Translations under genes and position numbers: made by a program
Origin: UBA3951 sp050952125
Lineage (GTDB): Bacteria > Bacillota > Sulfobacillia > Fermentithermobacillales > Fermentithermobacillaceae
Length of the DNA stretch: 64,000 nt
Reading direction: 5' to 3'
Assembly (NCBI GenBank): GCA_050952125.1
Contig: JBMNKK010000001.1
Location: 186,001 to 250,000, forward strand
Notes under the pieces: model-generated
What the model was told of the DNA's origin: nothing
What the model saw: the letters and a program-made list of their open reading frames with translations, nothing else
The model's database searches: none
Shown: piece after piece, positions 49,714 to 57,711 of the stretch
Numbering within the stretch: position 1 is the first letter of the stretch
Layout of the letters: each line of letters begins with the position of its first letter

Positions 49714-50118
49714 TTATTGGTCGTCAGTGTCCGTACTTATTTGGTCCTGGAACGTCACGCCCTGGACATGGATGTTTACCTGAGTCACCTTCAGGTCGGT
49801 CATGCCTTCCACGGACTTTTTGACGCTCTCTTGAACCTTATACGCAACTTCAGGTATCCGGGCTCCATATTTCACTGAAAGATAGAGGTCAAGGGCTACA
49901 TCCTTGTCCGTAGCCGAAACCCTTACGCCTTTGGTCTGGTTCTTCCGCCCAAGTATGACTCCGCCAATATCACCGACGATGTTGCTGGTCATACCCGCTA
50001 CACCCTGAACCTGACACGCTGCCGTACTGGCAATGGCTCCTATCACGTCGTCGGATATCTTGACCTCAGACTCTTCATGAACCTCGGCCCCGGTTCCGAC
50101 GGGATTATCTCTTGACAC
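49714..50118 (-). CDS. Asp23/Gls24 family envelope stress protein
   Basis: Cytosolic 134-residue protein of the Asp23 family. VKISDDVIGAIASTAACQVQGVAGM is the family start, followed by GVRVSATDKDVALDLYLSVKYGARIPEVAYKVQESVKKSVEGMTDLKV read across the normal domain, ending VNIHVQGV. The GTG follows GAGGAGG. It lies after the spoIIIA operon, as in Bacillus (yqhY). Confidence 0.93.
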   Translation of the reverse strand: MSRDNPVGTGAEVHEESEVKISDDVIGAIASTAACQVQGVAGMTSNIVGDIGGVILGRKNQTKGVRVSATDKDVALDLYLSVKYGARIPEVAYKVQESVKKSVEGMTDLKVTQVNIHVQGVTFQDQISTDTDDQ

Positions 50119-50204
50119 ACGAAAGCCTCCTCAAGACAAATGCATACATCTTGATTCTCGCACCCTTGATTATACAGACTGTTCCAGTCAGCCTGCAATG
50201 TCCG

Positions 50205-50729
50205 CTACGGCGACGCGAAAATGGTCACCTTATCCAATCCGAGCTTCGTGACTTTCCTTACAGCATCGCCAATCTGAGCTACCTGGCGCTCGTCAAGCGA
50301 GACCGTCTTAACCGCCACCGTACAGGAGTCCGGCGCAAGGAAAACCAAGGTCTCAAATCCCTTCGCCTTTAGGAGTCCTTCGATCTTGAGTTCCTTGCCC
50401 ATCACGTCAATCAGGAACATGTATTGGGCATATGCGGCGTCCCGGATTTCTTTGGATGCGCCGTTGTCGGCCATGACCGCCTTCACCATGTCCACTTGCT
50501 CTTTGTGAGTCTTCTCCCTATCGATCTTGAACTCGATAAAGAAGTCATCCGCCGCGTCCATATTCGCCGCAGGAACGGCCCGGCTGCCGGAGAAGAACAA
50601 AGCAAAATCGCTCCATTTGGAGCCCACGAAATACAAGATCACGCCCAGCAGAATGAGATAGATGACTGCTTTCCAGTTCACCTTCTTTACGAACCCCGCG
50701 CGCGGATTGGCGTAACCGGCAATCCTCAC
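50205..50729 (-). CDS. spoIIIAH: Stage III sporulation protein AH
   Basis: Mother-cell membrane protein whose extracellular domain pairs with forespore SpoIIQ in the feeding-tube channel. It has 174 residues, with one transmembrane helix (about 20-38), then a ring-building YscJ-like domain (FIEFKIDREKTHKEQVDM, NGASKEIRDAAYAQYMFLI and KGFETLVFL). The GTG follows GGGGG eight bases upstream, one base after the spoIIIAG stop. The variable stretch between the helix and the ring domain is short compared with Bacillus. Confidence 0.92.
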   Translation of the reverse strand: MRIAGYANPRAGFVKKVNWKAVIYLILLGVILYFVGSKWSDFALFFSGSRAVPAANMDAADDFFIEFKIDREKTHKEQVDMVKAVMADNGASKEIRDAAYAQYMFLIDVMGKELKIEGLLKAKGFETLVFLAPDSCTVAVKTVSLDERQVAQIGDAVRKVTKLGLDKVTIFASP

Positions 50730-50730
50730 G

Positions 50731-51327
50731 TTATTTACCCCCTTTCATGGGCAAAACCTCGATTTTGTATATGGGAATCCCCAGAAGCGCCTGCACAGCC
50801 CGGTATATGTCGGCTTTGACTTCTGAAGAAGCGGCCCCTTCGGCCACAATGAGGCATCCGGCCACTCTCGCCGGAAGTATCTTCTCGAGGAGGGGCGATT
50901 CCGAACTCCCGAAGCGTCCTGTTACGGGTTGCGACGTTTCGTTTTCGGTCGAGCTCTCTCTCGTGCCTCCTTCGAGGGTTTCCGTCTGAGACGTGCTGGA
51001 CCTCACGACGTTGTGAGCGTAGACGTTCTCCGGCCCGGACTCCAATGTAACCCTGGCCTGCACTTTACCCGCACCGCGTATGGCTCCCACTGTCTCCTCA
51101 AGGGCCGTTTCGATGGCGGCAGCGTGAGACTGCAAGAGAACGTCGCTTAGGTCTTTGGATTGCGTTCCCTCTTTTCGAGAGGTGTAGAACGTCCCCGCCA
51201 AGATAAGGGCAATCCCCAAAAACCCCAGCAGCACGAGTTTGAGATTCTGCGGCTTTGCCAGTGCCCTAAAGTCCATCGATCTGGCCTTTCCCTCTCTATG
51301 GTCCATCGCTTTGGGTCCTCCCTTCAC
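50731..51327 (-). CDS. spoIIIAG: Stage III sporulation protein AG
   Basis: Ring-forming component of the SpoIIIA-SpoIIQ channel, 198 residues. It has one transmembrane helix (about 30-48), a linker rich in Ser/Thr/Glu (about 95-125), and a C-terminal domain ending VKADIYRAVQALLGIPIYKIEV. The GTG at 51327 overlaps the spoIIIAF stop; an in-frame ATG at 51306 preceded by GGAGG is an alternative start. Confidence 0.92.
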   Translation of the reverse strand: MKGGPKAMDHREGKARSMDFRALAKPQNLKLVLLGFLGIALILAGTFYTSRKEGTQSKDLSDVLLQSHAAAIETALEETVGAIRGAGKVQARVTLESGPENVYAHNVVRSSTSQTETLEGGTRESSTENETSQPVTGRFGSSESPLLEKILPARVAGCLIVAEGAASSEVKADIYRAVQALLGIPIYKIEVLPMKGGK

Positions 51328-51785
51328 GGGTTCCTGGCGGTCAACATGACCTTGTCTTCAGGTATCCCGGCATATATCCCGATGGCTTCCCGGAACGCTC
51401 CGAGTTCTTCCGGAGACGCCCCGGGGGCAACTACAACCGAAACCTCATCCAGCGAAAGTCCTCCGTCTTTGGTCCGGACCTCCACGCTCTCTACGGAAAG
51501 CCCGGCCTTCTCACCCAGTTCACGCACTCGCTGCGCGGTCTCCTTAGCGTAGAACTCGCCCAGCGAGAAACTGGCGAAATCTGTGGTAACCTGGCTGGTG
51601 GGCAGCCCAACCGCGCTCCCCGATCTGACTAGGCCTGCCAGCGGAGCGATAACGCATATGAGGAGCAGGAGCTCCGAGACGAATTTCACCTGCTTGGTCA
51701 TGGATTTGGGTACAAGCAGCATCACCGTCGATGAGAAAATGGCAAGCAGAAACAACCCTCTCGCCCAATCTCGCACTGACTCCAC
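51324..51785 (-). CDS. spoIIIAF: Stage III sporulation protein AF
   Basis: Membrane component of the SpoIIIA complex, 153 residues from the GTG at 51785 (GGAGG upstream). Two transmembrane helices (about 9-26 and 34-51) are followed by a soluble domain of ring-building type, with VRELGEKAGLSVESVEVRT and EELGAFREAIGIYAG. The longer open frame to 52211 is the spoIIIAE gene read out of frame and is rejected. It starts 11 bases after the spoIIIAE stop. Confidence 0.92.
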   Translation of the reverse strand: MESVRDWARGLFLLAIFSSTVMLLVPKSMTKQVKFVSELLLLICVIAPLAGLVRSGSAVGLPTSQVTTDFASFSLGEFYAKETAQRVRELGEKAGLSVESVEVRTKDGGLSLDEVSVVVAPGASPEELGAFREAIGIYAGIPEDKVMLTARNP

Positions 51786-51796
51786 GCTGCCACCTC

Positions 51797-53002
51797 CTAG
51801 AAGGGCCGGACGGCTCTGGATACGACGGCCAGACAGATGACAAAAACGAAACACGTGACGAACACCGACATGGCCAAGAGAGCCATTCCGTCCGCCATGC
51901 TTTTGAGCGACTTGTTGACCGAAGGCCCGGAGATGGGACCCAGGACTGCGACTGCGATTTTCCACACAACGAGGCAGGATAGTATCTCGAGGAGCGGAGA
52001 GAACAGCGCTCCGAACAACGCGACGGTGCCCACAAGCCCGATCGCCGACTTCAGGCTGTAAGCGGAGCAGAAAAACATGTCCATGGTGTCGCTCACCAAT
52101 TTGCCTGCTACAGGGATGAATGTCGAACTCATGTACTTGGCGGTACGGTATGCCATCCCGTCTGCCAAGCCTGCCGCCGCCTTCTGCCCTACCACGGCGC
52201 CGACAAAACACGCCATTAGCACCCCAAGCCCAAAGAAAGCTGCCTGCCGCAACATTGAGGCGACTCCCGATGCTCTCTCACCGCCCCCAAGGTTCCCGGC
52301 CATATCAACGGCTATCGATGTGTAGATCATGGGAAACGCGACATCAAGCACGAAGATGCTGACTACGCTCCCCATACCGAAGACAAGCGGGTGCAGCACG
52401 CCGGCGCTCACCGGCATACCGGAGACCACTGTCAGACTCGTAAGTGCAGGGACAAAGGCGAAGAGAGCTGCCCGCAGGCTTTCCATGGCCGATCGGGCAA
52501 TGGAGAGAACGTCCCGGAAAGAGAGCACCGCCAGAGCGATAAGGGCCAGGTGAGAGGCCCACATCGCGATCTTGCTGGAACCTCCCGGCGAAATGGTATT
52601 GGTGAGTATCTCAAGACACGCCATAGCCACGCCTATGAGCACGATTTTGCCGAGCACCCGGGAGTTGGCCAAGAGTCCCCCGGCCACATTCCTCGTAAAA
52701 AGCCTTCCGATGCGGCCGAAGTCAATGCCCTTACCTGTCAGGATGTCTCCAACCATCTGCCTCCAGCTGAGATCTCCGTCTGAGGTGATGTCCCTGAAGA
52801 TGCGGTCGATGGGGTTAGTGACGCCCGAGTCGTCAAGGTTTCTGAGGGAGGACTCCCAGGTGCCGGAGGTGTCACCCGCCTCGGGTGAGGCGGCAAGGCG
52901 GATGCCAGGTGAAGCTGCAGACACGCGAGGCGCCGGAACAAGATAGGTGACCGGCGCAAGAACCGCAGCCGCGACAAATACTGCGATTAATGCACGGCGC
53001 AT
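51797..53002 (-). CDS. spoIIIAE: Stage III sporulation protein AE
   Basis: Polytopic membrane protein of the SpoIIIA channel, 401 residues. A signal peptide (RRALIAVFVAAAVLAPVTYL), a soluble part, then eight or so hydrophobic helices. Family segments include ISPGGSSKIAMWASHLALIALAVL, FYTSIAVD-like PMIYTSIAVDMAGNLGG, YRTAKYMSSTFIPVAGKLVSDTMD read across the core, and GPISGPSVNKSLKSMADGM. The ATG at 53002 follows GGGGGAGG; the frame is open to 53182 without homology. Confidence 0.93.
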   Translation of the reverse strand: MRRALIAVFVAAAVLAPVTYLVPAPRVSAASPGIRLAASPEAGDTSGTWESSLRNLDDSGVTNPIDRIFRDITSDGDLSWRQMVGDILTGKGIDFGRIGRLFTRNVAGGLLANSRVLGKIVLIGVAMACLEILTNTISPGGSSKIAMWASHLALIALAVLSFRDVLSIARSAMESLRAALFAFVPALTSLTVVSGMPVSAGVLHPLVFGMGSVVSIFVLDVAFPMIYTSIAVDMAGNLGGGERASGVASMLRQAAFFGLGVLMACFVGAVVGQKAAAGLADGMAYRTAKYMSSTFIPVAGKLVSDTMDMFFCSAYSLKSAIGLVGTVALFGALFSPLLEILSCLVVWKIAVAVLGPISGPSVNKSLKSMADGMALLAMSVFVTCFVFVICLAVVSRAVRPF

Positions 53003-53055
53003 AGCCTCCACCTCCCCCACTGAGCCATCCGGACGTGGGCTCCGCCCCCGTCCGG

Positions 53056-53442
53056 TCAGACCATGAGCGCTCTTATCACATTGAGGACTTCCTGGACGAT
53101 CGGCAGCGCCGATACTAAAATCAGCACTTTCCCCGCCATCTCCACGCGGGTCGCGATCAGTTCTTCGCCTGCATCCCTGCATATGGAAGCGCCTAGGTCA
53201 GCAACGTACGAAATCGCCAGAACCTTAAGGATGATCCCGAAATACAGAGGCTCGAGCCCCGACTCCGTCGCGAGTTCACCGAAAACTGTCACTACCGACG
53301 AGAGGCGGGGCAGTATCATGAAAAAGAGCATGAGCCCGACCACCAGCGTGAGCCCTAGAGACAGCTCGGGCCTTTCCTTTCGGATGAGCATGAGTACTAC
53401 GCTTGCGACGATGCCCAGGCCGGCTATCTGAAAGATGTCCAC
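53056..53442 (-). CDS. spoIIIAD: Stage III sporulation protein AD
   Basis: Small polytopic membrane protein, about 128 residues, in the SpoIIIA complex. Four hydrophobic helices; DIFQIAGLGIVASVVLMLIRKERPEL is the family start, and YFGIILKVLAISYVADLGASICRDAGE is the conserved core. GAGGTG lies seven bases before the GTG at 53442, which I prefer to the GTG at 53451. It follows spoIIIAC by 10 bases. Confidence 0.92.
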   Translation of the reverse strand: MDIFQIAGLGIVASVVLMLIRKERPELSLGLTLVVGLMLFFMILPRLSSVVTVFGELATESGLEPLYFGIILKVLAISYVADLGASICRDAGEELIATRVEMAGKVLILVSALPIVQEVLNVIRALMV

Positions 53443-53452
53443 AGGAGGCACC

Positions 53453-53653
53453 TCACGGCAACTGGAATGTAGACCTTACTGACTGGAAGAAGTCGGCCAC
53501 GAGGCCGGTTACCAGCGTGAGGACTATTATGATGCCGGTGAGAGTGACGAGCCACGCGTACTCCTCCTTTCCGGCCTGCTTCAGCACTGAATGCAGCACG
53601 GACACTATGATTGCCAGCCCCGCTATCTTGAAGATGAGGTCGACGCTCAGCAT
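53453..53653 (-). CDS. spoIIIAC: Stage III sporulation protein AC
   Basis: A 66-residue, two-helix membrane protein of the SpoIIIA complex. DLIFKIAGLAIIVSVLHSVLKQAGKEEYAW and the second helix LTGIIIVLTLVTGLV match SpoIIIAC throughout. The ATG has GGAGGTTAG upstream and lies 11 bases after spoIIIAB. Confidence 0.93.
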   Translation of the reverse strand: MLSVDLIFKIAGLAIIVSVLHSVLKQAGKEEYAWLVTLTGIIIVLTLVTGLVADFFQSVRSTFQLP

Positions 53654-53664
53654 TGGCTAACCTC

Positions 53665-54183
53665 CTATATCAGCACTACAACAACCAAGAGCCCGGCCAG
53701 GACCCCGAGATACCGGTACATCCGAGCTTTTTTCCGGTAGTCGTCCTCGATGGACTTCCTGTACGACCGAACTCTGTCTATGGACATGTCTATATACCTT
53801 ACTTGCTCCTTATGACCTGAAGTACCCAAGGTCTTAACCAGATCTTCCACAACACTGAGGCCTGCCCGCGGTATCCGAGAAGATACCCCTTCAGCCAGAA
53901 TCGACTGAAAAGCGTCCTCGGGAGTCCTGAGGCCGGATATCCCGGTAAGGCTTCCCATGCGGAAAAACAGGTCGCCGGAGGCTCCTCCTGCCCTTTCGCC
54001 TGCCTTCATCATTGCTCGCGGGAGCGGCTCCAAGAGGTAGGAGACGCCTGCCGACAGGGTTTCACAGGCTACCTCAAGCCTTTGAAGTTCCGCCACTTGA
54101 TCGTCCAACTCACGCGCGGCAGAGACGCCCACGGCAGTTGCCGCCCCAAATACCAATAGGGAGCCCACCACTTTCAGAAGCAT
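53665..54183 (-). CDS. spoIIIAB: Stage III sporulation protein AB
   Basis: A 172-residue protein with terminal hydrophobic segments (1-18 and about 153-172) flanking a helical soluble domain that resembles type II secretion GspF halves. Key parts are LQRLEVACETLSAGVSYLLEPLPRAM and EDLVKTLGTSGHKEQVRYIDMSIDRV. The ATG has GGAAGGAGAGG upstream. It follows the ATPase spoIIIAA. Confidence 0.92.
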   Translation of the reverse strand: MLLKVVGSLLVFGAATAVGVSAARELDDQVAELQRLEVACETLSAGVSYLLEPLPRAMMKAGERAGGASGDLFFRMGSLTGISGLRTPEDAFQSILAEGVSSRIPRAGLSVVEDLVKTLGTSGHKEQVRYIDMSIDRVRSYRKSIEDDYRKKARMYRYLGVLAGLLVVVVLI

Positions 54184-54222
54184 GCTGCCTCTCCTTCCAA
54201 AACCGCGGTCAAGCCGACCACC

Positions 54223-55227
54223 TCACGTGCCCGATATGTCTCCCACGAATTCAACCGTCCCCGGCCCAAGCCGCCTCGACAGCACAACGGCCTTCTGGAA
54301 GTACCCCTTCTCAACAAGCCAGCGGGAATAGGGGCGCGATGCCACCTGGTCCAGGTCGTCACCGTGGCATGTAGCCAAGACCGTGGCGCCGCCTGAGATC
54401 GCGGAGACCACGGCCCTGGCATCCTCGTCACCGCCAATCTCGTCGGTCGCGATGACTCCCGGCCCCAGGGACCGTAAAGCCATCATGATGCCCTTCACTT
54501 TTGGGCACCGGTCCAACACATCGGCGCGGGGGCCGACATCGTGTTGAGGCACTCCCCCGTAACACGCCGCGATTTCTGAACGCTCATCAACAATTCCAAC
54601 CTGCGTGGGCTGAATGCCGGCAGAAGCCATACCTTCCCCGGAAATGCGGCAGAGGTCCCGCAGCAGCGTGGTCTTGCCCGCTCCCGGAGGCGATACGATG
54701 AGCGTAGAGTGCAGACGACCGTTTTTTCCGGCGAGCTTAGGGGCCACGCCGTCCCCGACGCCCCTCACTGCCCTGGCAATCCTGAAGCTAAGGGTCGATA
54801 CTTCTCGAAAGCGTACCGACCCGTCTGCCCAGACCGCTACCTGGCCTCCTAGCCCCACCCTGTGGCCGCCGGGGACGGTGATGTAGCCGTTGGCAAACTC
54901 GCTTTCCAGGGCGTAGTATGAACAGTCGCTTACCAGCGAGAGGGTACGGCGGATCTCTTCTTGGGTCACTAACAGGCGAGTATAGTCTCGGCATTTGCCG
55001 CTTCCGTCAAAGAGCACATCGCTTTGAGAGAGAACCAGGCAGAGAGGAAGGCCTGCTCTGAGACGGATTTCGTTGATGGACGGCATCCCGGTTGTCCTCG
55101 TGGAGTCAGCCAAGAATACGAGCACCGCGTGCCGGATACGTTCGGGGAGAAGCGGCAGGACATCTCTCTCCAGGGGGTCTCTCGCAACCGGCGACGGCGA
55201 GTCGACAGAACTCGCCCGGCCTCCCAT
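54223..55227 (-). CDS. spoIIIAA: Stage III sporulation protein AA (ATPase)
   Basis: AAA/secretion-type ATPase that powers the SpoIIIA-SpoIIQ channel. Walker A is SPPGAGKTTLLRDL and Walker B-like VIATDEIGGDEDARAV; EIRLRAGLPLCLVL and ALESEFANGYITVPGGHRVGLGG are family segments. About 334 residues from the ATG at 55227 (AGGTGG upstream); an upstream in-frame ATG at 55266 would add 13 residues and is possible. It is the first gene of the eight-gene spoIIIA operon, preceded by a terminator. A SigE promoter was not confidently identified. Confidence 0.93.
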   Translation of the reverse strand: MGGRASSVDSPSPVARDPLERDVLPLLPERIRHAVLVFLADSTRTTGMPSINEIRLRAGLPLCLVLSQSDVLFDGSGKCRDYTRLLVTQEEIRRTLSLVSDCSYYALESEFANGYITVPGGHRVGLGGQVAVWADGSVRFREVSTLSFRIARAVRGVGDGVAPKLAGKNGRLHSTLIVSPPGAGKTTLLRDLCRISGEGMASAGIQPTQVGIVDERSEIAACYGGVPQHDVGPRADVLDRCPKVKGIMMALRSLGPGVIATDEIGGDEDARAVVSAISGGATVLATCHGDDLDQVASRPYSRWLVEKGYFQKAVVLSRRLGPGTVEFVGDISGT

Positions 55228-55368
55228 AAAGCCACCTGAAACCCCTGCTTTCGCTGGAAAACGCATTCGGCTCTCACACTCCCGTTGTCATAACATATTT
55301 GCGGGAGACAGCTTGTATGACTTAGGGGTGCCGTGGAGGTAGGTGCGGGGGTGTGTCCGGCTGACCGG

Positions 55369-55396
55369 AAAAGGAAAAGGCGCCCTTACGGGCGCC
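55369..55396 (-). terminator. Intrinsic terminator after the acidic Zn-ribbon protein gene
   Basis: Perfect 7-bp G+C stem (55379-55385 with 55390-55396), 4-base loop, followed on the minus strand by TTTTCCTTTT. It lies 47 bases past the stop and separates efp and its partner from the spoIIIA operon. Confidence 0.85.
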
Positions 55397-55442
55397 TCCT
55401 TGAAGCCAACTTACGTGCTACCGGAGCCAAGTCGCTCACACT

Positions 55443-55904
55443 CTAGTTCTGCGGCTCGTCCTCTTCGTCGTCTTCGTCTTCGCAGCAGCAGTCTTTGTCG
55501 TCGCATTCGCACTCTAGGGTGACGTCAAGGTCGTCATCATCGTCGTCCCACTCGATATCTTCGTACGAGAAGGAATCCCCGCACTCGGGGCAGATGATCT
55601 CCGTGTCGGAGTCGTCCAGAACCGAAGCTTCAACCTCAATGAGTTCGCCGCAGTTCGGGCACTCGATCTCCACGAAGTCCTCGCCGTACACTTCGTCTTC
55701 AACATCCGACAGATCGTCGTCTATTGAATCCATGTAGTCCTCTAGGTCGTCCTGCGCCTCAGCCAGCTCTTCGATGGCCTGCGCCATCTCTTTGAGCACA
55801 TCCGAGATAACCTTTATCGCTTTTCCTTCTTTGGTGCTGTCCGATATATCCAGGCCCTCAACGAGGCCCTGGAGATACGAGACTCTCTCCTTCAACTGGG
55901 ACAC
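55443..55904 (-). CDS. CD1247-type acidic protein with zinc-ribbon motif
   Basis: A 153-residue highly acidic protein. The N-terminal 60 residues are a helical domain (LKERVSYLQGLVEGLDIS, DVLKEMAQAIEELAEA) like the CD1247 N-terminal domain. The middle has two CPXCG knuckles about 27 residues apart (ECPNCGELIEVEA, ICPECGDSFSYED) that should bind one zinc. The tail alternates Asp/Glu runs with cysteines (ECECDDKDCCC). It follows efp by 45 bases and precedes a terminator. Function unknown; similar genes sit between efp and spoIIIAA in other Clostridia. Confidence 0.8.
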   Translation of the reverse strand: MSQLKERVSYLQGLVEGLDISDSTKEGKAIKVISDVLKEMAQAIEELAEAQDDLEDYMDSIDDDLSDVEDEVYGEDFVEIECPNCGELIEVEASVLDDSDTEIICPECGDSFSYEDIEWDDDDDDLDVTLECECDDKDCCCEDEDDEEDEPQN

Positions 55905-55949
55905 CTGAACCCCTCCTTTGTTAAGAGCTTTCTAAGCCACCTGACACGT

Positions 55950-56507
55950 CTATACGCGTTCGATGTACGTACCCGTACGGGTGTCGACCTTCAGCACGTC
56001 CCCAACGTTCACAAACAGCGGGACCTTTACAACGGCACCGGTCTCCAGTCTGGCTTGCTTGGTGCCTCCGGTCGCGGTGTCGCCCTTGAACCCGGGCTCG
56101 GTCTCGACAACCTTCAGCTCCACGAAGTTGGGTACTTCGACGCCAATCACCCTGCTATCATAGCTCAGTACGGTTACGTTCATGTTTTCCTTCAGGTAAT
56201 TCGCGCCGTTTCCTATGTCCTCGCGCCTTACCGTAATCTGCTCAAAAGACTGGGTATCCATGAGTGTATACTCATCATCCAGCGAGTACAGGAATTGGGC
56301 CTCTCTTCGCTCGATCAGAGCTTTGGGAAGCTTCTCGCCTGCGTTGAAGGTCCTCTCCAGCACGGCACCGGTGATGATGTTCTTGATCTTGGCACGGACA
56401 AAGGCCGAGCCCTTTCCCGGCTTGACGTGCTGAAAATCGACGACCACCCAGGGCTGACCGTCGATCTCCACCGTGACTCCGGTGTGAAAATCATTCGTAG
56501 ATATCAT
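55950..56507 (-). CDS. efp: Elongation factor P
   Basis: Three-domain tRNA-mimic that relieves ribosome stalling at polyproline. It has 185 residues. The modification loop reads HVKPGKGSAFVRAK, with Lys at the usual position about 32-34, and SYDSRVIGVEVPNFVELKVVETEPGFKGDT is the signature region, read across the normal EF-P body. The ATG follows GCGAGGTGG. It lies between an M24 aminopeptidase and the CD1247-type gene, the common pepQ/P-efp arrangement. Confidence 0.96.
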   Translation of the reverse strand: MISTNDFHTGVTVEIDGQPWVVVDFQHVKPGKGSAFVRAKIKNIITGAVLERTFNAGEKLPKALIERREAQFLYSLDDEYTLMDTQSFEQITVRREDIGNGANYLKENMNVTVLSYDSRVIGVEVPNFVELKVVETEPGFKGDTATGGTKQARLETGAVVKVPLFVNVGDVLKVDTRTGTYIERV

Positions 56508-56537
56508 GCTGCCACCTCGCTAACAACTGTCAAGATC

Positions 56538-57608
56538 TCAGTCGATCACGGTCAGATCCTTGGGACTCGAAGACAGAATCTCCTTACCGCCCTCCGTGAT
56601 GACCACCAAGTCCTCTATCCTGCACCCTCCGAAACCCGGTATGTAAATGCCCGGTTCCACGGTCACAACCATGCCCGGCACGAGCACCGTATCGCCCTTC
56701 TTCCCTGCGCTGGGCCCCTCATGGACATTCAGGCCCACGCCGTGGCCGGCGCCGTGACCGAAATACTGGCCGTATCCGGCGTCATCGATAACCTTTCTAG
56801 CCGCTTTGTCAATATCCTTGCCCAAGACTCCGGGTTTGGCTGCCTCAAGCCCTGCCATCTGCGCCTCCAGCACCACTTCGTAAACCTCTTTGTGCTTTTT
56901 GTCTAAAGGGCCGATGACAAAGGTCCTGGTCTCGTCAGAACAATATCCTTCATACCTTGCCCCGAAATCGAAGGTGAGAAAGTCGCCTCCGGAGACCTTG
57001 TTTGCGGTGGGTTGTCCGTGGGGAAGCGATGATCTCGCGCCGCTAACTGCTATGATCGGAAACGCGAGGCCTTCGGCTCCCAAACGCCTCATGGTGAACT
57101 CCAGGTCGAGTGCCATCTCCAGTTCGGTAACCCCAACCTTAATAGAACGCGTGATGAGTGAGAACGCCTCGTCGGCGATTTCCTGAGCTCTGGTGATGAG
57201 GGCGATCTCCTCCGGGGTCTTCACCATCCTCAAGTCCTCTATCCAGCCCGCAACACCTTTCAGCTCAACGCCTTCGAACCGCGTCTGGAATTTCTCGAAG
57301 AGAGAGAAGGTCACGTGCTCTTTCTCAAAAGCCACCTGTTTGATGCCTTCTCTGTTGAGGGTGTCCTTCACCGGGTCGTCGTCGAGCCCCGTCTGGATCA
57401 CGGTAAAATCGGGAGCCTCTTCTGTGGCCTCTTCCGTGTAGCGCGAATCCGTGTAGAGATATGCCGACCTGTCGGTTATCAGCAGCATGCCCGCGTCGCC
57501 TTTGAACCCGGACAGGTAGCGCCAGTTCAGATGCGATGTGACCAAAAAGCCGCCCACTTTTGCTTCGGCCATCTTCTGCCGCACTCGAGAGAGCTTGGCT
57601 GCGCCCAT
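56538..57608 (-). CDS. Xaa-Pro aminopeptidase family protein (M24)
   Basis: Metallopeptidase that removes N-terminal residues before proline or cleaves X-Pro dipeptides. It has 356 residues with a creatinase-type N-domain (HLNWRYLSGFKGDAGMLLIT) and the pita-bread domain. Metal ligands are in FDFGARYEGYCSDETRTF, GHGAGHGVGLNVHEGP and VVTVEPGIYIPGFGGCRIED. The length fits Bacillota PepQ/YqhT. The ATG has GGGGGTG upstream. Confidence 0.93.
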   Translation of the reverse strand: MGAAKLSRVRQKMAEAKVGGFLVTSHLNWRYLSGFKGDAGMLLITDRSAYLYTDSRYTEEATEEAPDFTVIQTGLDDDPVKDTLNREGIKQVAFEKEHVTFSLFEKFQTRFEGVELKGVAGWIEDLRMVKTPEEIALITRAQEIADEAFSLITRSIKVGVTELEMALDLEFTMRRLGAEGLAFPIIAVSGARSSLPHGQPTANKVSGGDFLTFDFGARYEGYCSDETRTFVIGPLDKKHKEVYEVVLEAQMAGLEAAKPGVLGKDIDKAARKVIDDAGYGQYFGHGAGHGVGLNVHEGPSAGKKGDTVLVPGMVVTVEPGIYIPGFGGCRIEDLVVITEGGKEILSSSPKDLTVID

Positions 57609-57644
57609 ACGTTCACCCCCGCCGCTGGCAATTTTTACTGGCCA

Positions 57645-57653
57645 ATTCTACCA
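57645..57653 (-). promoter_or_regulatory. Candidate extended -10 promoter for the aminopeptidase-efp genes
   Basis: Minus strand TGGTAGAAT is an extended -10 (TG, one base, TAGAAT), 37 bases before the gene. No good -35 was seen. Just upstream, an inverted repeat with GGGCCC arms lies in the gap after glyA-family genes. Confidence 0.35.
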
Positions 57654-57711
57654 TAGTTCGGGCCCGTTCCGAAACGCCGGATACGGGCCCGCGATACGTA
57701 CGGTAAGGCAG

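Noticed and set aside
51786..52211. N-terminal extension of spoIIIAF by 142 codons
   Set aside because: The extension is spoIIIAE sequence read in another frame; a GTG with a good ribosome site gives the normal-length protein.
55300..55325. Possible SigE promoter before spoIIIAA (CATACAAG as a -10)
   Set aside because: The -10 resembles consensus, but no ATA-type -35 lies at the right distance.
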